This document shows, piece by piece, positions 55,072 to 62,831 of a stretch of 64,000 nucleotides of DNA. The stretch comes from Xanthomonas euroxanthea (GTDB taxonomy: Bacteria; Pseudomonadota; Gammaproteobacteria; Xanthomonadales; Xanthomonadaceae), in assembly GCF_900476395.1 (NCBI RefSeq), contig NZ_UIHB01000001.1, forward strand, positions 649,385 through 713,384, read 5' to 3'. Position numbers and translations under genes: made by a program. Each line of letters begins with the position of its first letter. Position 1 is the stretch's first letter. The notes beneath the pieces were generated by a model. The model ran no database searches and was not told the DNA's origin. It saw only the letters and a list, made by a program, of their open reading frames with translations.

Positions 55072-55255
55072 GCACACACTGGCCACTGGCAGCCGCGAAG
55101 GCAGTGCGCGCACGCGCGTGCAGTCGCGCTGCCCGTTTCAGTGCAGCAGGACACGGCATCCTTCTCGCTGTCCCTGGAGACGTGGCCTGCAGGGCGGATC
55201 AGGACTCCACTCGCACGGCGCACGGCGTTACCTGCCAGCAGGCCACCGCATGAGC
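55065..55255. repeat. 9-bp direct repeat CGCATGAGC bracketing the mdcB-mdcH gap
   Basis: CGCATGAGC occurs at 55065-55073 (mdcB stop) and again at 55247-55255 (mdcH start), 182 bp apart. It is compatible with a target-site duplication around an insertion, or with two conserved ATGA coupling sites. Confidence 0.7.
55068..55253 (+). CDS. Possible 61-aa protein filling the mdcB-mdcH gap
   Basis: ATG 55068 overlaps the mdcB stop (ATGA), and its own TGA (55251-55253) overlaps the mdcH ATG (ATGA). The frame is open throughout: 61 residues starting [17 protein letters not shown], Ala/Arg/Cys-rich with a mildly hydrophobic centre (GILLAVPGDVAC). No family recognised and composition is not typical of a conserved Xanthomonas protein. 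Exact coupling at both ends is unusual for a chance frame, but an insertion flanked by a CGCATGAGC duplication would give the same picture. Confidence 0.4.
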   Translation: MSTHWPLAAAKAVRARACSRAARFSAAGHGILLAVPGDVACRADQDSTRTAHGVTCQQATA

Positions 55256-56170
55256 CTGGCCGTGCTCTGTCCCGGCCAGGGTGGGCAGCATGCGGCAATG
55301 TTCGCGCGTGTTGCCGATGCGCCGGCCGCGGCCAGCGTGCTCGCTGCCGCGCGCAAGGTGCTCGGCGCCTCGGCACACACGCTTGCCGCAGACAACGCCC
55401 GCTACACCAATGCCATTGCGCAGCCGCTGGTCTGCGCCGGCACCCTGGCGCACTGGCAGCTGCTGCGTGCGCAGCTGCCCACGCCGGTGCTGGTGCTCGG
55501 CTACAGCGTCGGCGAGCTGGCCGCGCATGCGGTAGCCGGCAGCATGGAGATCGACACCTGCCTGCAGCTGGCCGCCACCCGCGCACGCCTGATGGACGCG
55601 GCCAGCCCGGACCACGCCGGATTGATGGCGGTGGCCGGCCTGCCGCTGCGTGTGCTCGAAGCGCTGTGCCAGACGCATGGCGCGGCCATCGCCATCGTCA
55701 ACGGCGACGACCATGCCGTGCTCGGTGGCCCGCACGCTGCGCTGCAGGCACTGGGCGATGCAGTGCAGGCGCAGGGCGCACGCGTCACGCAGTTGCCGGT
55801 GAGCGTGCCGGCACATACGCCCTGGCTGCGTGCGGCGGCCGATGCCTTCGCGGTTGAATTGAACAACGCGGCCGTGCACGCGCCCAGGCTGCGCGTGCTG
55901 GCCGGCATCGATGCACGTGCCGTCACCACGCAGGCCCTGGTGGTGGACACGCTGGCCGCACAGATCGCGCAGACGGTGCGCTGGTACGACGTGCTGGTGC
56001 AGGCCGCCGAACGCGGCGCGCGCGTGTTTCTCGAACTGGGGCCAGGCAGCGCATTGGCGCGCATGGCACGCGACATCGTGCCGGGCTGCGAAGCGCGATC
56101 GGTGGAGGACTTCCACAGCACGCAGGGCGTGGTTGAGTGGGTCCACGCCGCGTGCGAGCGCGCGGCATGA
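55250..56170 (+). CDS. mdcH: Malonate decarboxylase malonyltransferase subunit (epsilon)
   Basis: 306 aa from ATG 55250. MdcH is a FabD-like malonyl-CoA:ACP malonyltransferase that starts the catalytic cycle by loading MdcC. Motifs: LCPGQGGQHAAMF (8-13 loop) and the nucleophile elbow VLVLGYSVGELAAHA with Ser86; QPLVCAGTLAHWQLL, QLPVSVPAHTPWLRAAADAF with the catalytic His, VFLELGPGSALARM. Length normal. Confidence 0.96.
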   Translation: MSLAVLCPGQGGQHAAMFARVADAPAAASVLAAARKVLGASAHTLAADNARYTNAIAQPLVCAGTLAHWQLLRAQLPTPVLVLGYSVGELAAHAVAGSMEIDTCLQLAATRARLMDAASPDHAGLMAVAGLPLRVLEALCQTHGAAIAIVNGDDHAVLGGPHAALQALGDAVQAQGARVTQLPVSVPAHTPWLRAAADAFAVELNNAAVHAPRLRVLAGIDARAVTTQALVVDTLAAQIAQTVRWYDVLVQAAERGARVFLELGPGSALARMARDIVPGCEARSVEDFHSTQGVVEWVHAACERAA

Positions 56171-56324
56171 AGTAACGCCAGGAGCGGCGATGTGGGCGTG
56201 GCGCAGGCAACCGCCCGGCAGCTGCCCCTTATTTCTGTCAGCCGCCCTGCGTCTGACGAGGTGTGACCCTTGGGTGGCGGGTGGCCATCCGTGCTGTACG
56301 CGTATCAGGTGTCTGGGAGGGCGC

Positions 56325-57680
56325 ATGACCCCGCAAATTGCAACGATTCTTGGCTTGGTGATCATGTTCATCGTCGCCACCGCATTGCCCATCAACATGG
56401 GTGCGGTGGCCTTCGCGCTGGCCTTCATCATCGGCGGCGTCTGGGTGGGGCTGGACGGCAAGGAGGTGCTGGCCGGCTTTCCCGGCGACCTGTTCCTCAC
56501 CCTGGTCGGCATCACCTATCTGTTCGCCATCGCACAGAAGAACGGCACCATCGATCTGCTGGTGCACTGGGCGGTGCGCGCGGTACGCGGGCGCATCGTG
56601 GCCATTCCCTGGGTGATGTTCGTCATCACCGGCCTGCTCACCGCGTTCGGCGCGCTGGGGCCGGCGGCGGTGGCCATCATCGGCCCGGTGGCGCTGCGCT
56701 TTGCCAAGCAATACCGCATCAATCCCCTGATGATGGGCCTGCTGGTGATCCATGGCGCGCAGGGCGGCGGGTTTTCGCCGATCAGCGTGTATGGCGGCAT
56801 CACCAACAAGGTGGTGGAAAAGGCCGGGCTGGACGTCACCGAGATGGCGGTGTTCCTCACCAGCCTGGGCTTCAACCTGATGATGGCGATCATCTGCTTC
56901 TGCGCCTTCGGTGGGCTCAAGCTGGTGCGGCGGCAGGAGGTGTCGCTGGCCGATGCGCAGTATGTAGCGGTGGCCGACGACCAGGCCTCCAAGCGCCCGT
57001 TCGCGATCGAAGGGCATGGCTCCCTGGTGGCGGCCGGTGGCGGCACCTTGTCGACCAATCCGCTGGCGCTGGAGGCGGTGGCCATCACGCGCGATCGGGT
57101 GATCACGCTGGTCGGCCTGCTCGGCCTGGGCGTCGCCGCGCTGGTCTACAACCTCAATGTCGGGCTGGTCTCGATCACCGTGGCGGTGGCGCTGGCGCTG
57201 ATCTCGCCCAGCGCGCAGAAGGGCGCGGTGGACGGCATCAGCTGGTCCACGGTGCTGTTGATCAGCGGCGTGGTGACCTACGTGGCGGTGCTGGAAAAGG
57301 CCGGCGCGGTGGACTACATCGGCACCGGCGTGTCGCATATCGGCATGCCGTTGCTGGGCGCGCTGCTGGTCTGCTATGTCGGCGGCATCGTGTCCGCGTT
57401 CGCCTCGTCGGCGGCGGTGCTGGGCGCCACCATTCCGCTGGCGGTGCCGTTCCTGATGCAGGGCCAGCTCGGCGCTGCAGGGGTGATCTGCGCGCTGGCG
57501 GTGTCGTCCACCATCGTCGATGTCAGCCCGTTCTCCACCAACGGTGCGCTGGTGGTGGCCTCGGCCGCCAAGGAAGAGCGCGACGCGCTGTTCCGTCGCT
57601 TTCTGGTCTACAGCGGGCTGGTGGTGCTGCTGGGGCCGTTGGTGGCCTGGCTGCTGTTCGTGGTGCCGGGCTGGCTGTGA
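56325..57680 (+). CDS. MatC-like malonate/dicarboxylate carrier
   Basis: 451 aa from ATG 56325, with GGGAGG 4 nt upstream; an in-frame ATG at 56190 with AGGAG could add 45 residues of unlike composition and is less likely. About 12 membrane helices. The start MTPQIATILGLVIMFIVATALPINMGAVAFALAFIIGGVW is typical of MatC/DASS-like carriers; SPISVYGGITNKVVEKAGLDV, FASSAAVLGATIPLAVPFLMQGQLG and SSTIVDVSPFSTNGALVVA are the two related helical-hairpin motifs. It probably imports malonate as substrate for the decarboxylase, in place of the MdcL/MdcM pair used elsewhere. 154 bp follow mdcH. Confidence 0.92.
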   Translation: MTPQIATILGLVIMFIVATALPINMGAVAFALAFIIGGVWVGLDGKEVLAGFPGDLFLTLVGITYLFAIAQKNGTIDLLVHWAVRAVRGRIVAIPWVMFVITGLLTAFGALGPAAVAIIGPVALRFAKQYRINPLMMGLLVIHGAQGGGFSPISVYGGITNKVVEKAGLDVTEMAVFLTSLGFNLMMAIICFCAFGGLKLVRRQEVSLADAQYVAVADDQASKRPFAIEGHGSLVAAGGGTLSTNPLALEAVAITRDRVITLVGLLGLGVAALVYNLNVGLVSITVAVALALISPSAQKGAVDGISWSTVLLISGVVTYVAVLEKAGAVDYIGTGVSHIGMPLLGALLVCYVGGIVSAFASSAAVLGATIPLAVPFLMQGQLGAAGVICALAVSSTIVDVSPFSTNGALVVASAAKEERDALFRRFLVYSGLVVLLGPLVAWLLFVVPGWL

Positions 57681-57759
57681 TCCGGCCCGCGTTCGGCAGG
57701 GTATCGGGGCGCCCCCGTAGAATGGGCGCCCCCACGCCCGCATCGATGACACGCCTGCC

Positions 57760-58479
57760 ATGACCCTCGCCCCTGATTCGCGCAACGCCAAGAAGCGCGT
57801 ACCGCTGTACGAGGAAGTGGCCGAGCGCCTGCGCCAGAAGATCTACGACTACGCACTGCCGCCGGGCGAATGGATCGACGAACCGGCGCTGGCCGAGGAG
57901 CTCGGCATCAGCCGCACCCCGCTGCGCGAAAGCCTCAAGCTGCTCGCTGCTGAAGGCCTGGTGCAACTGGACGCCGGCCGTGGCAGCCGGGTAACGCGGC
58001 TGACGCTGGAAGACCTCAACCAGTTGTTCCCGGTGATGGCCATGCTGGAAGGCCGCTGCGCGCACGATGCGGTCAAGCGCATCGACGCGGCCGGCGTGCA
58101 GCGCCTGGATGAGCTGCACGCGGCGATGGAAGCCGCCGCCACCGCTGGCGACCTGGCCGAGTACTACCGCAACAATTACCTGATCCACGAAACCGTGCAG
58201 CAATACGCCGGCAACCCGTGGTTGATCCGCGTCACCCACGATCTGCACCGCATCCTCAAGATGCACCGCGGCCGGCAGTTGTTGACGCCCGGGCGCATGG
58301 CGCAGTCGCTGGCCGAGCACCGCGAGCTGATGGCATGCGTACGCCGCCGCGACGCCGAAGGCGCCGAGCGCACGATGCACGGGCATCTGCTGAGCCAGGG
58401 CCAGGCCCTGGCGGCGTATGTGGCGGCCGGGGGCATGTTGAATGTGCCTGCGCCATTACCGCGCGTGGGCGGGGTCTAG
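57760..58479 (+). CDS. GntR family (FCD domain) transcriptional regulator, MdcR/MatR-like
   Basis: 239 aa from ATG 57760. N-terminal GntR winged helix (about 15-82; LYEEVAERLRQKIYDYALPPGEWIDEPALAEELGISRTPLRESLKLLAAEGLVQLDAGRGSRVTRL) and C-terminal FCD helical ligand domain (about 88-215; EGRCAHDAVKRIDAAG, NYLIHETVQQYAGNPWLIR, HRELMACVRRRDAEGAERTMHGHL), with His/Asp residues positioned to bind a metal-dicarboxylate. Last gene of the malonate operon; probably senses malonate or an intermediate and acts at the palindrome 49521-49537. The GntR type resembles MatR of rhizobial mat operons rather than LysR-type MdcR. Confidence 0.9.
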   Translation: MTLAPDSRNAKKRVPLYEEVAERLRQKIYDYALPPGEWIDEPALAEELGISRTPLRESLKLLAAEGLVQLDAGRGSRVTRLTLEDLNQLFPVMAMLEGRCAHDAVKRIDAAGVQRLDELHAAMEAAATAGDLAEYYRNNYLIHETVQQYAGNPWLIRVTHDLHRILKMHRGRQLLTPGRMAQSLAEHRELMACVRRRDAEGAERTMHGHLLSQGQALAAYVAAGGMLNVPAPLPRVGGV

Positions 58480-58526
58480 ACGTCGGCGCGTGGCTCCCGG
58501 CGACCATTCAGTGCACGCCATACGCT

Positions 58527-58578
58527 TCCCTTCTCCCTCCGGGAGAAGGTGCCCGAAGGGCGGATGAGGGCACGCGCA
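58527..58578. repeat. CCCTTCTCC-type dispersed element
   Basis: CCCTTCTCCCTCCGGGAGAAGG stem-loop followed by GGTGCCCGAAGGGCGGATGAGGGCAC, a copy of the element seen at 48588-48652 and, inverted, at 24312-24382. Confidence 0.75.
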
Positions 58579-58607
58579 CGCAGCACCGGCAAGCTTCTCG
58601 CTCTGGC

Positions 58608-58635
58608 GAATCCCCAATCCCCAATCCCCAATCCC
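58608..58635. repeat. CCCCAAT-type array, 3' of the HAD remnant
   Basis: Four units of a heptamer variant (TCCCCAA on +, TTGGGGA in the sense of the minus-strand gene), ending about 17 nt from its stop codon. A diverged member of the GGGAATC array family. Confidence 0.75.
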
Positions 58636-58652
58636 AGCCGGAAAAAAACGGC

Positions 58653-58925
58653 CTACTCCGCCAACCCGAGCAACGCGTCCACGCGTTCGATCAGCTGCGT
58701 CCCCGCCAATCCCGCAAATACCTCCGGATGCGCATAGCCCCAGGCCACCGCGGCAAACGGCAAGCCCACCGTCTGCGCCGCTTCCCAGTCGGCGACCTGG
58801 TCGCCCACGTAGACCGCCTGCGCTGCGGTATGCCCGGTCGCGCGCAGCACGCGGCGCAAGGCGCGCTGTTTGCCCAGCAGATGCGCGCATTGCAACGCAG
58901 GGATCAGGGCGGCATAGCCTAACCA
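58653..58925 (-). pseudogene. C-terminal remnant of a HAD-family phosphatase
   Basis: About 90 codons from near 58925 to TAG 58653: LIPALQCAHLLGKQRALRRVLRATGHTAAQAVYVGDQVADWEAAQTVGLPFAAVAWGYAHPEV. This contains HAD motif III (Lys) and motif IV (VGDQVADWEAA), but the N-terminal half with the nucleophile motif DxDxT is missing. Upstream sequence in frame (58926-59024) is unrelated and includes short TGCCGTGCACA repeats, so the 5' part was deleted or replaced. Probably non-functional. Confidence 0.8.
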
Positions 58926-59139
58926 CTGCCGTGCACATGCCGTGCACATGCCGCGCGCAGGCACACCCACATGTGTGCGCGCAGGCGAGGCGACACCGCA
59001 AGGCGATCGGCACACCCACTGCAATCATCGCCAGGTGGCGCGCGTCCGATGCCGGGAATCGGCACGTACCACACGTGCACTTCTACCAGGTGCACGCGCA
59101 TCCACCCCACGCCCGTTGGCTACTCGTCGTCAGGGACCC

Positions 59140-59559
59140 TCATGCCTCGGCAAAATGCGGCACGATCGGCGTATCGCCTTGCGCATGCTGTTCGATGACC
59201 TTGCGCTGCATCGCCGCCAGGTAGGCATCCAGTTCTTCGGTGGAGGCGAACACATCGCTCAGCGGCACTGCCTTGACCATGTCGAAGACCTTGCGGATCT
59301 GCGGCTGCGGGTTGGTCACCAGCACCTTGCCCTGGCGCGTGGCCAGCGCCTTGCGCGCCTTGAAGATGCAGCGGATGCCGGCGCTGGAGATGTATTCCAG
59401 CGCGGTCAGGTCCAGCACCAGCGTGGTGATCAGCGTGCCCAGCAGCGGCGACAGCGCCGCGTCCAGGTCCTGGTAGGTGTGGGTGTCCAGGCGCCCGGTC
59501 AGGATGACGCGTTGACGGGTGTCCTGCGGCGGGTCGATCTGGATGGCGAGCGTGGTCAT
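59140..59559 (-). CDS. STAS domain anti-sigma factor antagonist (RsbV-like)
   Basis: 139 aa from ATG 59559, overlapping the kinase gene by 4 bp (ATGA). STAS fold over about 1-105: VILTGRLDTHTYQDLDAAL, TTLVLDLTALEYISSAGIRCIFKA with the phospho-acceptor Ser58 (or Ser59), VTNPQPQIRKVFDMVKAVPLSDVF. A 30-residue C-terminal tail is extra. When dephosphorylated by the SpoIIE phosphatase it would bind the anti-sigma kinase encoded just upstream. Third gene of the module. Confidence 0.93.
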   Translation of the reverse strand: MTTLAIQIDPPQDTRQRVILTGRLDTHTYQDLDAALSPLLGTLITTLVLDLTALEYISSAGIRCIFKARKALATRQGKVLVTNPQPQIRKVFDMVKAVPLSDVFASTEELDAYLAAMQRKVIEQHAQGDTPIVPHFAEA

Positions 59560-59987
59560 GACAGTGCCTCGGGGACAGGGGCGTACGGATGGAGCAGGGT
59601 GACGCGCACCACGTTGTATGCACCATCGCGGCGGTAGTCGATGTGATCGGCGAACTGATGCACCAGAAACAGCCCCAGCCCGCCGATCTCGCGATCGTCG
59701 AGCTCGGCAGTCAGGTCCGGTGTCGCTGCGGCGCTGGGGTCGAACGCGCTGCCGGGGTCGTGCATCTCCAGCACCAGCGCCTGCGGGTCCAGCTGCAGTT
59801 GCAGGCGCAGCGGCTGTTCGGCGCACTGGCCGTGGGTGAGCGCATTGCAGCCGAGCTCTTCCACGATCAGCCGCACCTGGCCGATGCGCTCGGCATGCAG
59901 GCCTTCCAGCGTGAGCGAGTGTTCCAGCGCGTCGTTGGCGCCGGCCAGCTGGGCCAGCGAGGGCGCGATGGCCAGATCGAGCTTCAT
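59556..59987 (-). CDS. RsbW-like serine kinase / anti-sigma regulatory ATPase
   Basis: 143 aa from ATG 59987, overlapping the phosphatase gene by 4 bp. HATPase fold: VRLIVEELGCNALTHGQ (N-box, about 39-55), MHDPGSAFDP (G1), DREIGGLGLFLVHQFADHIDYRRDG (G2). It would phosphorylate the STAS protein and, when free, hold a target (sigma factor or other partner). No sigma gene lies in this operon, so the target is encoded elsewhere or is not a sigma factor. Confidence 0.93.
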   Translation of the reverse strand: MKLDLAIAPSLAQLAGANDALEHSLTLEGLHAERIGQVRLIVEELGCNALTHGQCAEQPLRLQLQLDPQALVLEMHDPGSAFDPSAAATPDLTAELDDREIGGLGLFLVHQFADHIDYRRDGAYNVVRVTLLHPYAPVPEALS

Positions 59988-61978
59988 CGGGTCGTTGCCT
60001 TTCCGGGTGCGTCCCGGCCAGCGTCTGCGACCCGTCCAGCATGCTCCTGGCGCAGCCGGATCGCCAGCAGGGTGATGTCGTCGTACGGGTCGGCCTGGCC
60101 GGTGAAGTGGGCGATGTTGGCGATCACCGCCTTGCATTGCGCCGCCGCGCTGCGGCGTGGCCGCAGTGCGCCGAGCAGGCGCTCCAGCCCGTAGCTGGCG
60201 CCACGCTCGTCCATCGCCTCGGTCACCCCGTCGGTGTATCCCAGCAGCGTCTGCCCGGCGCTCATGCGGCCCTGCAGCACCGGGTAGGCGACCTGCGGCT
60301 CGATCCCCAGCGGTGCGCCGGTCTCCAGCGGCAACGGCCGCGCGGTGCCGTCGATGTCGATCAGCACCGGCGGCTCGTGGCCGGCGCTGGCCAGCCAGTA
60401 GTCGCCGCTGACCACGTTGATCACCCCGCACAGCACCGTGGCGAACATGCAGGTGTCGTTGTTGTCGGCCAGCCGCGTGGAGGCGGCGATCAGGATGCTG
60501 TCCGGGCGCGTATGCCGGCGCGCGGCGATTTCCAGCACGCTCACCGCGCGCGCCATGAACAGGGCCGCCGGCACGCCCTTGTCGGACACATCGCCCACCA
60601 CGAACCACAGCAGCCCCGGCTCGGTCTCCACGAAGTGATAGAAGTCGCCACCCACCGCCTTGGCCGGCTCCAGCCAGGCGCAGGTTTCCAGGTGCGAATT
60701 GGCGCGGTCGAAGGTGCGCCCGGAGGGGAGCATCGCCTGCTGGATCTCGCGCGCGATCTGCAGCTCGCTGTGCATGCGCTCGCGCGCGGCGGTCATCTCG
60801 CCGATCTGCGCGATGTGGTCGCGGATCGCATCGCGCGCGCTGTCGAACGCACGCGCCATCACGCCCACCTCGTCGCGGCGTTCGATGTGCGGCAGCGGGT
60901 AGTCGAATTCGCCGCGGCGAAAGTGCTCGGCGGTGTCGGTCAATTCCTCGATCGGCCGCGTCAGCTTGCGGGTGATCCGCCCCATCAGCCACCACCACAC
61001 CACCGCGCCCAGCACTGCCGCCAGCGCCACCCACGCGGCCAGCCAGTTCAGCCCCGCCAGCACATAGCCTTCCGAGGCAGACAGCACAAAGGTCCAGCCG
61101 CTGCGCCCCACCGCCGCGCTATGGGTCAGAAAGCGCTCGCCGTCGGGAGCGGTGTGCGCGAACGAGATCGGCTGGCCGGCCGCCACCGCGCGCTGCAGCG
61201 GCAGCAGGTCCGGCCGCGCATGCGCCACGTACCGCTCCAGCGTGTAGCGCAGGTTGAGCGCCGGGTCGGGGCTGAACACCAGCATGCCTTCGGGCGAGAG
61301 CAGCATCGGCTGGATGCTGATGTCGCGCGGCAGCTGGTCGATGATCTCGCGCAGGTGCTGTAGCGGCAGGTCCACGCTGACCATGCCCACCGGCGCGGCA
61401 TCCACCGCATCGCCCGGGCGGCGCAACGGCAGGTTGTAGCTGGTGTACAGCGCGCTGCCGCCATTGGGGTTGAGATACGGCTCGGACCACCACGCACGCC
61501 CTTCGCGCTGGGTGCGCAGGTACCACGGCATCGCGCGGTAGTCGTATCCCAGCTCCTGCACCGATTTTTCCAGTACGCGCGTGCCGTCGCGATGCACGTA
61601 CCAGACAAACCCGGTGTCGCGGGCCTTCTGCGTGCGCGGCTCGATGATCAGGCGCGCCGCGCCGATATCCGGGTCGCCGCTGAGCGTGGCCAGCAGCAGG
61701 GCACGCAGATTGAACGGCTGCAGCCCCACCGCACTGCTGCTGGCGGCCAGCGTGCGGCCGCTCACCTGCACCGAATCCAGCATCGCCGCCAGGCTGCGCG
61801 CGGTCTGCTCGGTCAGGCCATCCACCTCGGTGCGCGCCGCCTCCACCAGCTCGGCGCGCGCGCCCAGGTAGAACACCGTGCCCAGCACCGCCAGCAACAC
61901 CACCAGCACCGCGGTGGCGGCCAGCAACACCCGCATGCGCAGGCTGTGCCGCCAGTGCACCCGCGGGGTGACGGCCAC
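59984..61978 (-). CDS. Membrane SpoIIE-type phosphatase with Cache and HAMP domains (RsbU-like)
   Basis: 664 aa from GTG 61978; internal ATG 61936 is an alternative, and neither has a strong ribosome site. Order: transmembrane helix about 16-39 (LLAATAVLVVLLAVLGTVFYL), periplasmic double Cache-like sensor about 40-305 (RARAELVEAARTEVDGLTEQTARSLAAML ... GMVSVDLPLQHLREII), second helix (LAAWVALAAVLGAVVWWWLM), HAMP (ITRKLTRPIEELTDTAEHFRRGEFDYPLPH), then SpoIIE/PP2C about 400-625: AMLPSGRTFDRANSHLETCAWLEPAKAVGGDFYHF, GDVSDKGVPAALFMARAV, LLGYTDGVTEAMDERG. It senses a periplasmic small molecule and dephosphorylates the STAS protein. First of three overlapping genes. Confidence 0.94.
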   Translation of the reverse strand: MAVTPRVHWRHSLRMRVLLAATAVLVVLLAVLGTVFYLGARAELVEAARTEVDGLTEQTARSLAAMLDSVQVSGRTLAASSSAVGLQPFNLRALLLATLSGDPDIGAARLIIEPRTQKARDTGFVWYVHRDGTRVLEKSVQELGYDYRAMPWYLRTQREGRAWWSEPYLNPNGGSALYTSYNLPLRRPGDAVDAAPVGMVSVDLPLQHLREIIDQLPRDISIQPMLLSPEGMLVFSPDPALNLRYTLERYVAHARPDLLPLQRAVAAGQPISFAHTAPDGERFLTHSAAVGRSGWTFVLSASEGYVLAGLNWLAAWVALAAVLGAVVWWWLMGRITRKLTRPIEELTDTAEHFRRGEFDYPLPHIERRDEVGVMARAFDSARDAIRDHIAQIGEMTAARERMHSELQIAREIQQAMLPSGRTFDRANSHLETCAWLEPAKAVGGDFYHFVETEPGLLWFVVGDVSDKGVPAALFMARAVSVLEIAARRHTRPDSILIAASTRLADNNDTCMFATVLCGVINVVSGDYWLASAGHEPPVLIDIDGTARPLPLETGAPLGIEPQVAYPVLQGRMSAGQTLLGYTDGVTEAMDERGASYGLERLLGALRPRRSAAAQCKAVIANIAHFTGQADPYDDITLLAIRLRQEHAGRVADAGRDAPGKATTR

Positions 61979-62162
61979 GCCGTCGGCTGGCGATGTGGGA
62001 CCGGTGGCGATGACGCGCTTCCTGGCGGCGGATGGCCCCGATCATGGCAGTTTTCCGCCGCCCGGCAACTGGCTCACGGGGGCCTCATCCTCAGCTGCCG
62101 TAAATTGACCCCGGCGGGTCAGCGAACTAGATTGACTCCCCCTATCGCCATGGAGGCCGGCC
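61979..62162. promoter_or_regulatory. Divergent region, SpoIIE phosphatase / T4SS immunity-effector pair
   Basis: 184 bp that must carry the promoters of both units. Sequence 62095-62145 is the most AT-rich stretch (CCGTAAATTGACC ... GAACTAGATTGAC); TTGACC (62104-62109) with TAGATT (62128-62133, spacer 18) is a plausible but unproven promoter for the immunity-effector genes. Confidence 0.4.
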
Positions 62163-62831
62163 TTGCGCCAGATTCTGACCCCGAGCCTGCTGGCCCTTTT
62201 GCTTACGGCCTGTAACGCCCCGGAGACCAGCATGACCCAGACCCAATCCCCCGCAACCGAGGCCGCCGCAGAAGCCGACGTGGAGGCGGGCGGTCGCGGC
62301 CTTGCCAAGTTGAATCCCAGCCCGCGCAAGGCGTATGAGGTCACCCTGACCCTGGACAAGGCGCCCGGCGCCTTCGGCCTGGTGCAGGGCGCGGCGCAGT
62401 ACGACGTCAGCAACGAAGCCGAATGCGGCAAGATCCAGCCCGAAACCGGCACCGCCGGGCGCATCACCAGCCAGGAAGACTTCGCGCTCAAGAAGATCTC
62501 CGACACCGAGTACCGCGGCACCGTCTATCTGGATCTGATGCAGGACGAGGATTATTACGGTCGCGGCGTCTGCCACTGGGAATTCAGCGGCGCCAGCGTG
62601 CTGCTGAAGGCCACCGGTGCAGAGGAAGAGACCCGCTTCCTGTCGTTTATCGAAGGCAAGACGGTGACTGCACAGCAGCCGCAGACGAAGTACTACTGGA
62701 AGGAAGGGTATCCGCGCTCGGAGTCCAAGAGCTTCCCGGATACCGGTGAGCTGAGCCCGGAGAAGTTCAAGCCCGAGATCCGCGACAATCTCTTCACCAT
62801 CACATTGGCTGCCAAGGAAGTTGCGCCATGA
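62163..62831 (+). CDS. Lipoprotein, probable immunity protein (X-Tfi) for the T4SS lipase effector
   Basis: 222 aa from TTG 62163, supported by GGAGG 5 nt upstream and by the lipobox: MRQILTPSLLALLLTAC, Cys17 (Asn at +2, suggesting outer-membrane sorting). After a Thr/Ala tether the body (about 50-220) is beta-rich: RKAYEVTLTLDKAPGAFGLVQGAAQYDV, YRGTVYLDLMQDEDYYGRGVCHWEFSGASVLLKATG, KYYWKEGYPRSESKSF, ending FTITLAAKEVAP. It overlaps the effector gene by 4 bp (ATGA), the usual arrangement of Xanthomonas T4SS effector-immunity pairs; periplasmic lipoproteins are typical immunity factors. By memory it corresponds to the XAC0573/XAC0574 pair of X. citri; not verified here. Confidence 0.85.
   Translation: MRQILTPSLLALLLTACNAPETSMTQTQSPATEAAAEADVEAGGRGLAKLNPSPRKAYEVTLTLDKAPGAFGLVQGAAQYDVSNEAECGKIQPETGTAGRITSQEDFALKKISDTEYRGTVYLDLMQDEDYYGRGVCHWEFSGASVLLKATGAEEETRFLSFIEGKTVTAQQPQTKYYWKEGYPRSESKSFPDTGELSPEKFKPEIRDNLFTITLAAKEVAP

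Noticed and set aside
56190..56325. Upstream ATG (56190) as start of the MatC-like carrier
   Set aside because: It has an AGGAG site, but the added 45 residues (Trp/Arg/Cys/Pro-rich) do not fit the family N-terminus, and ATG 56325 has GGGAGG at good spacing.
58653..59024. Intact 123-aa HAD hydrolase
   Set aside because: The first 33 residues are unrelated and the catalytic Asp motif is missing, so it was scored as a remnant.
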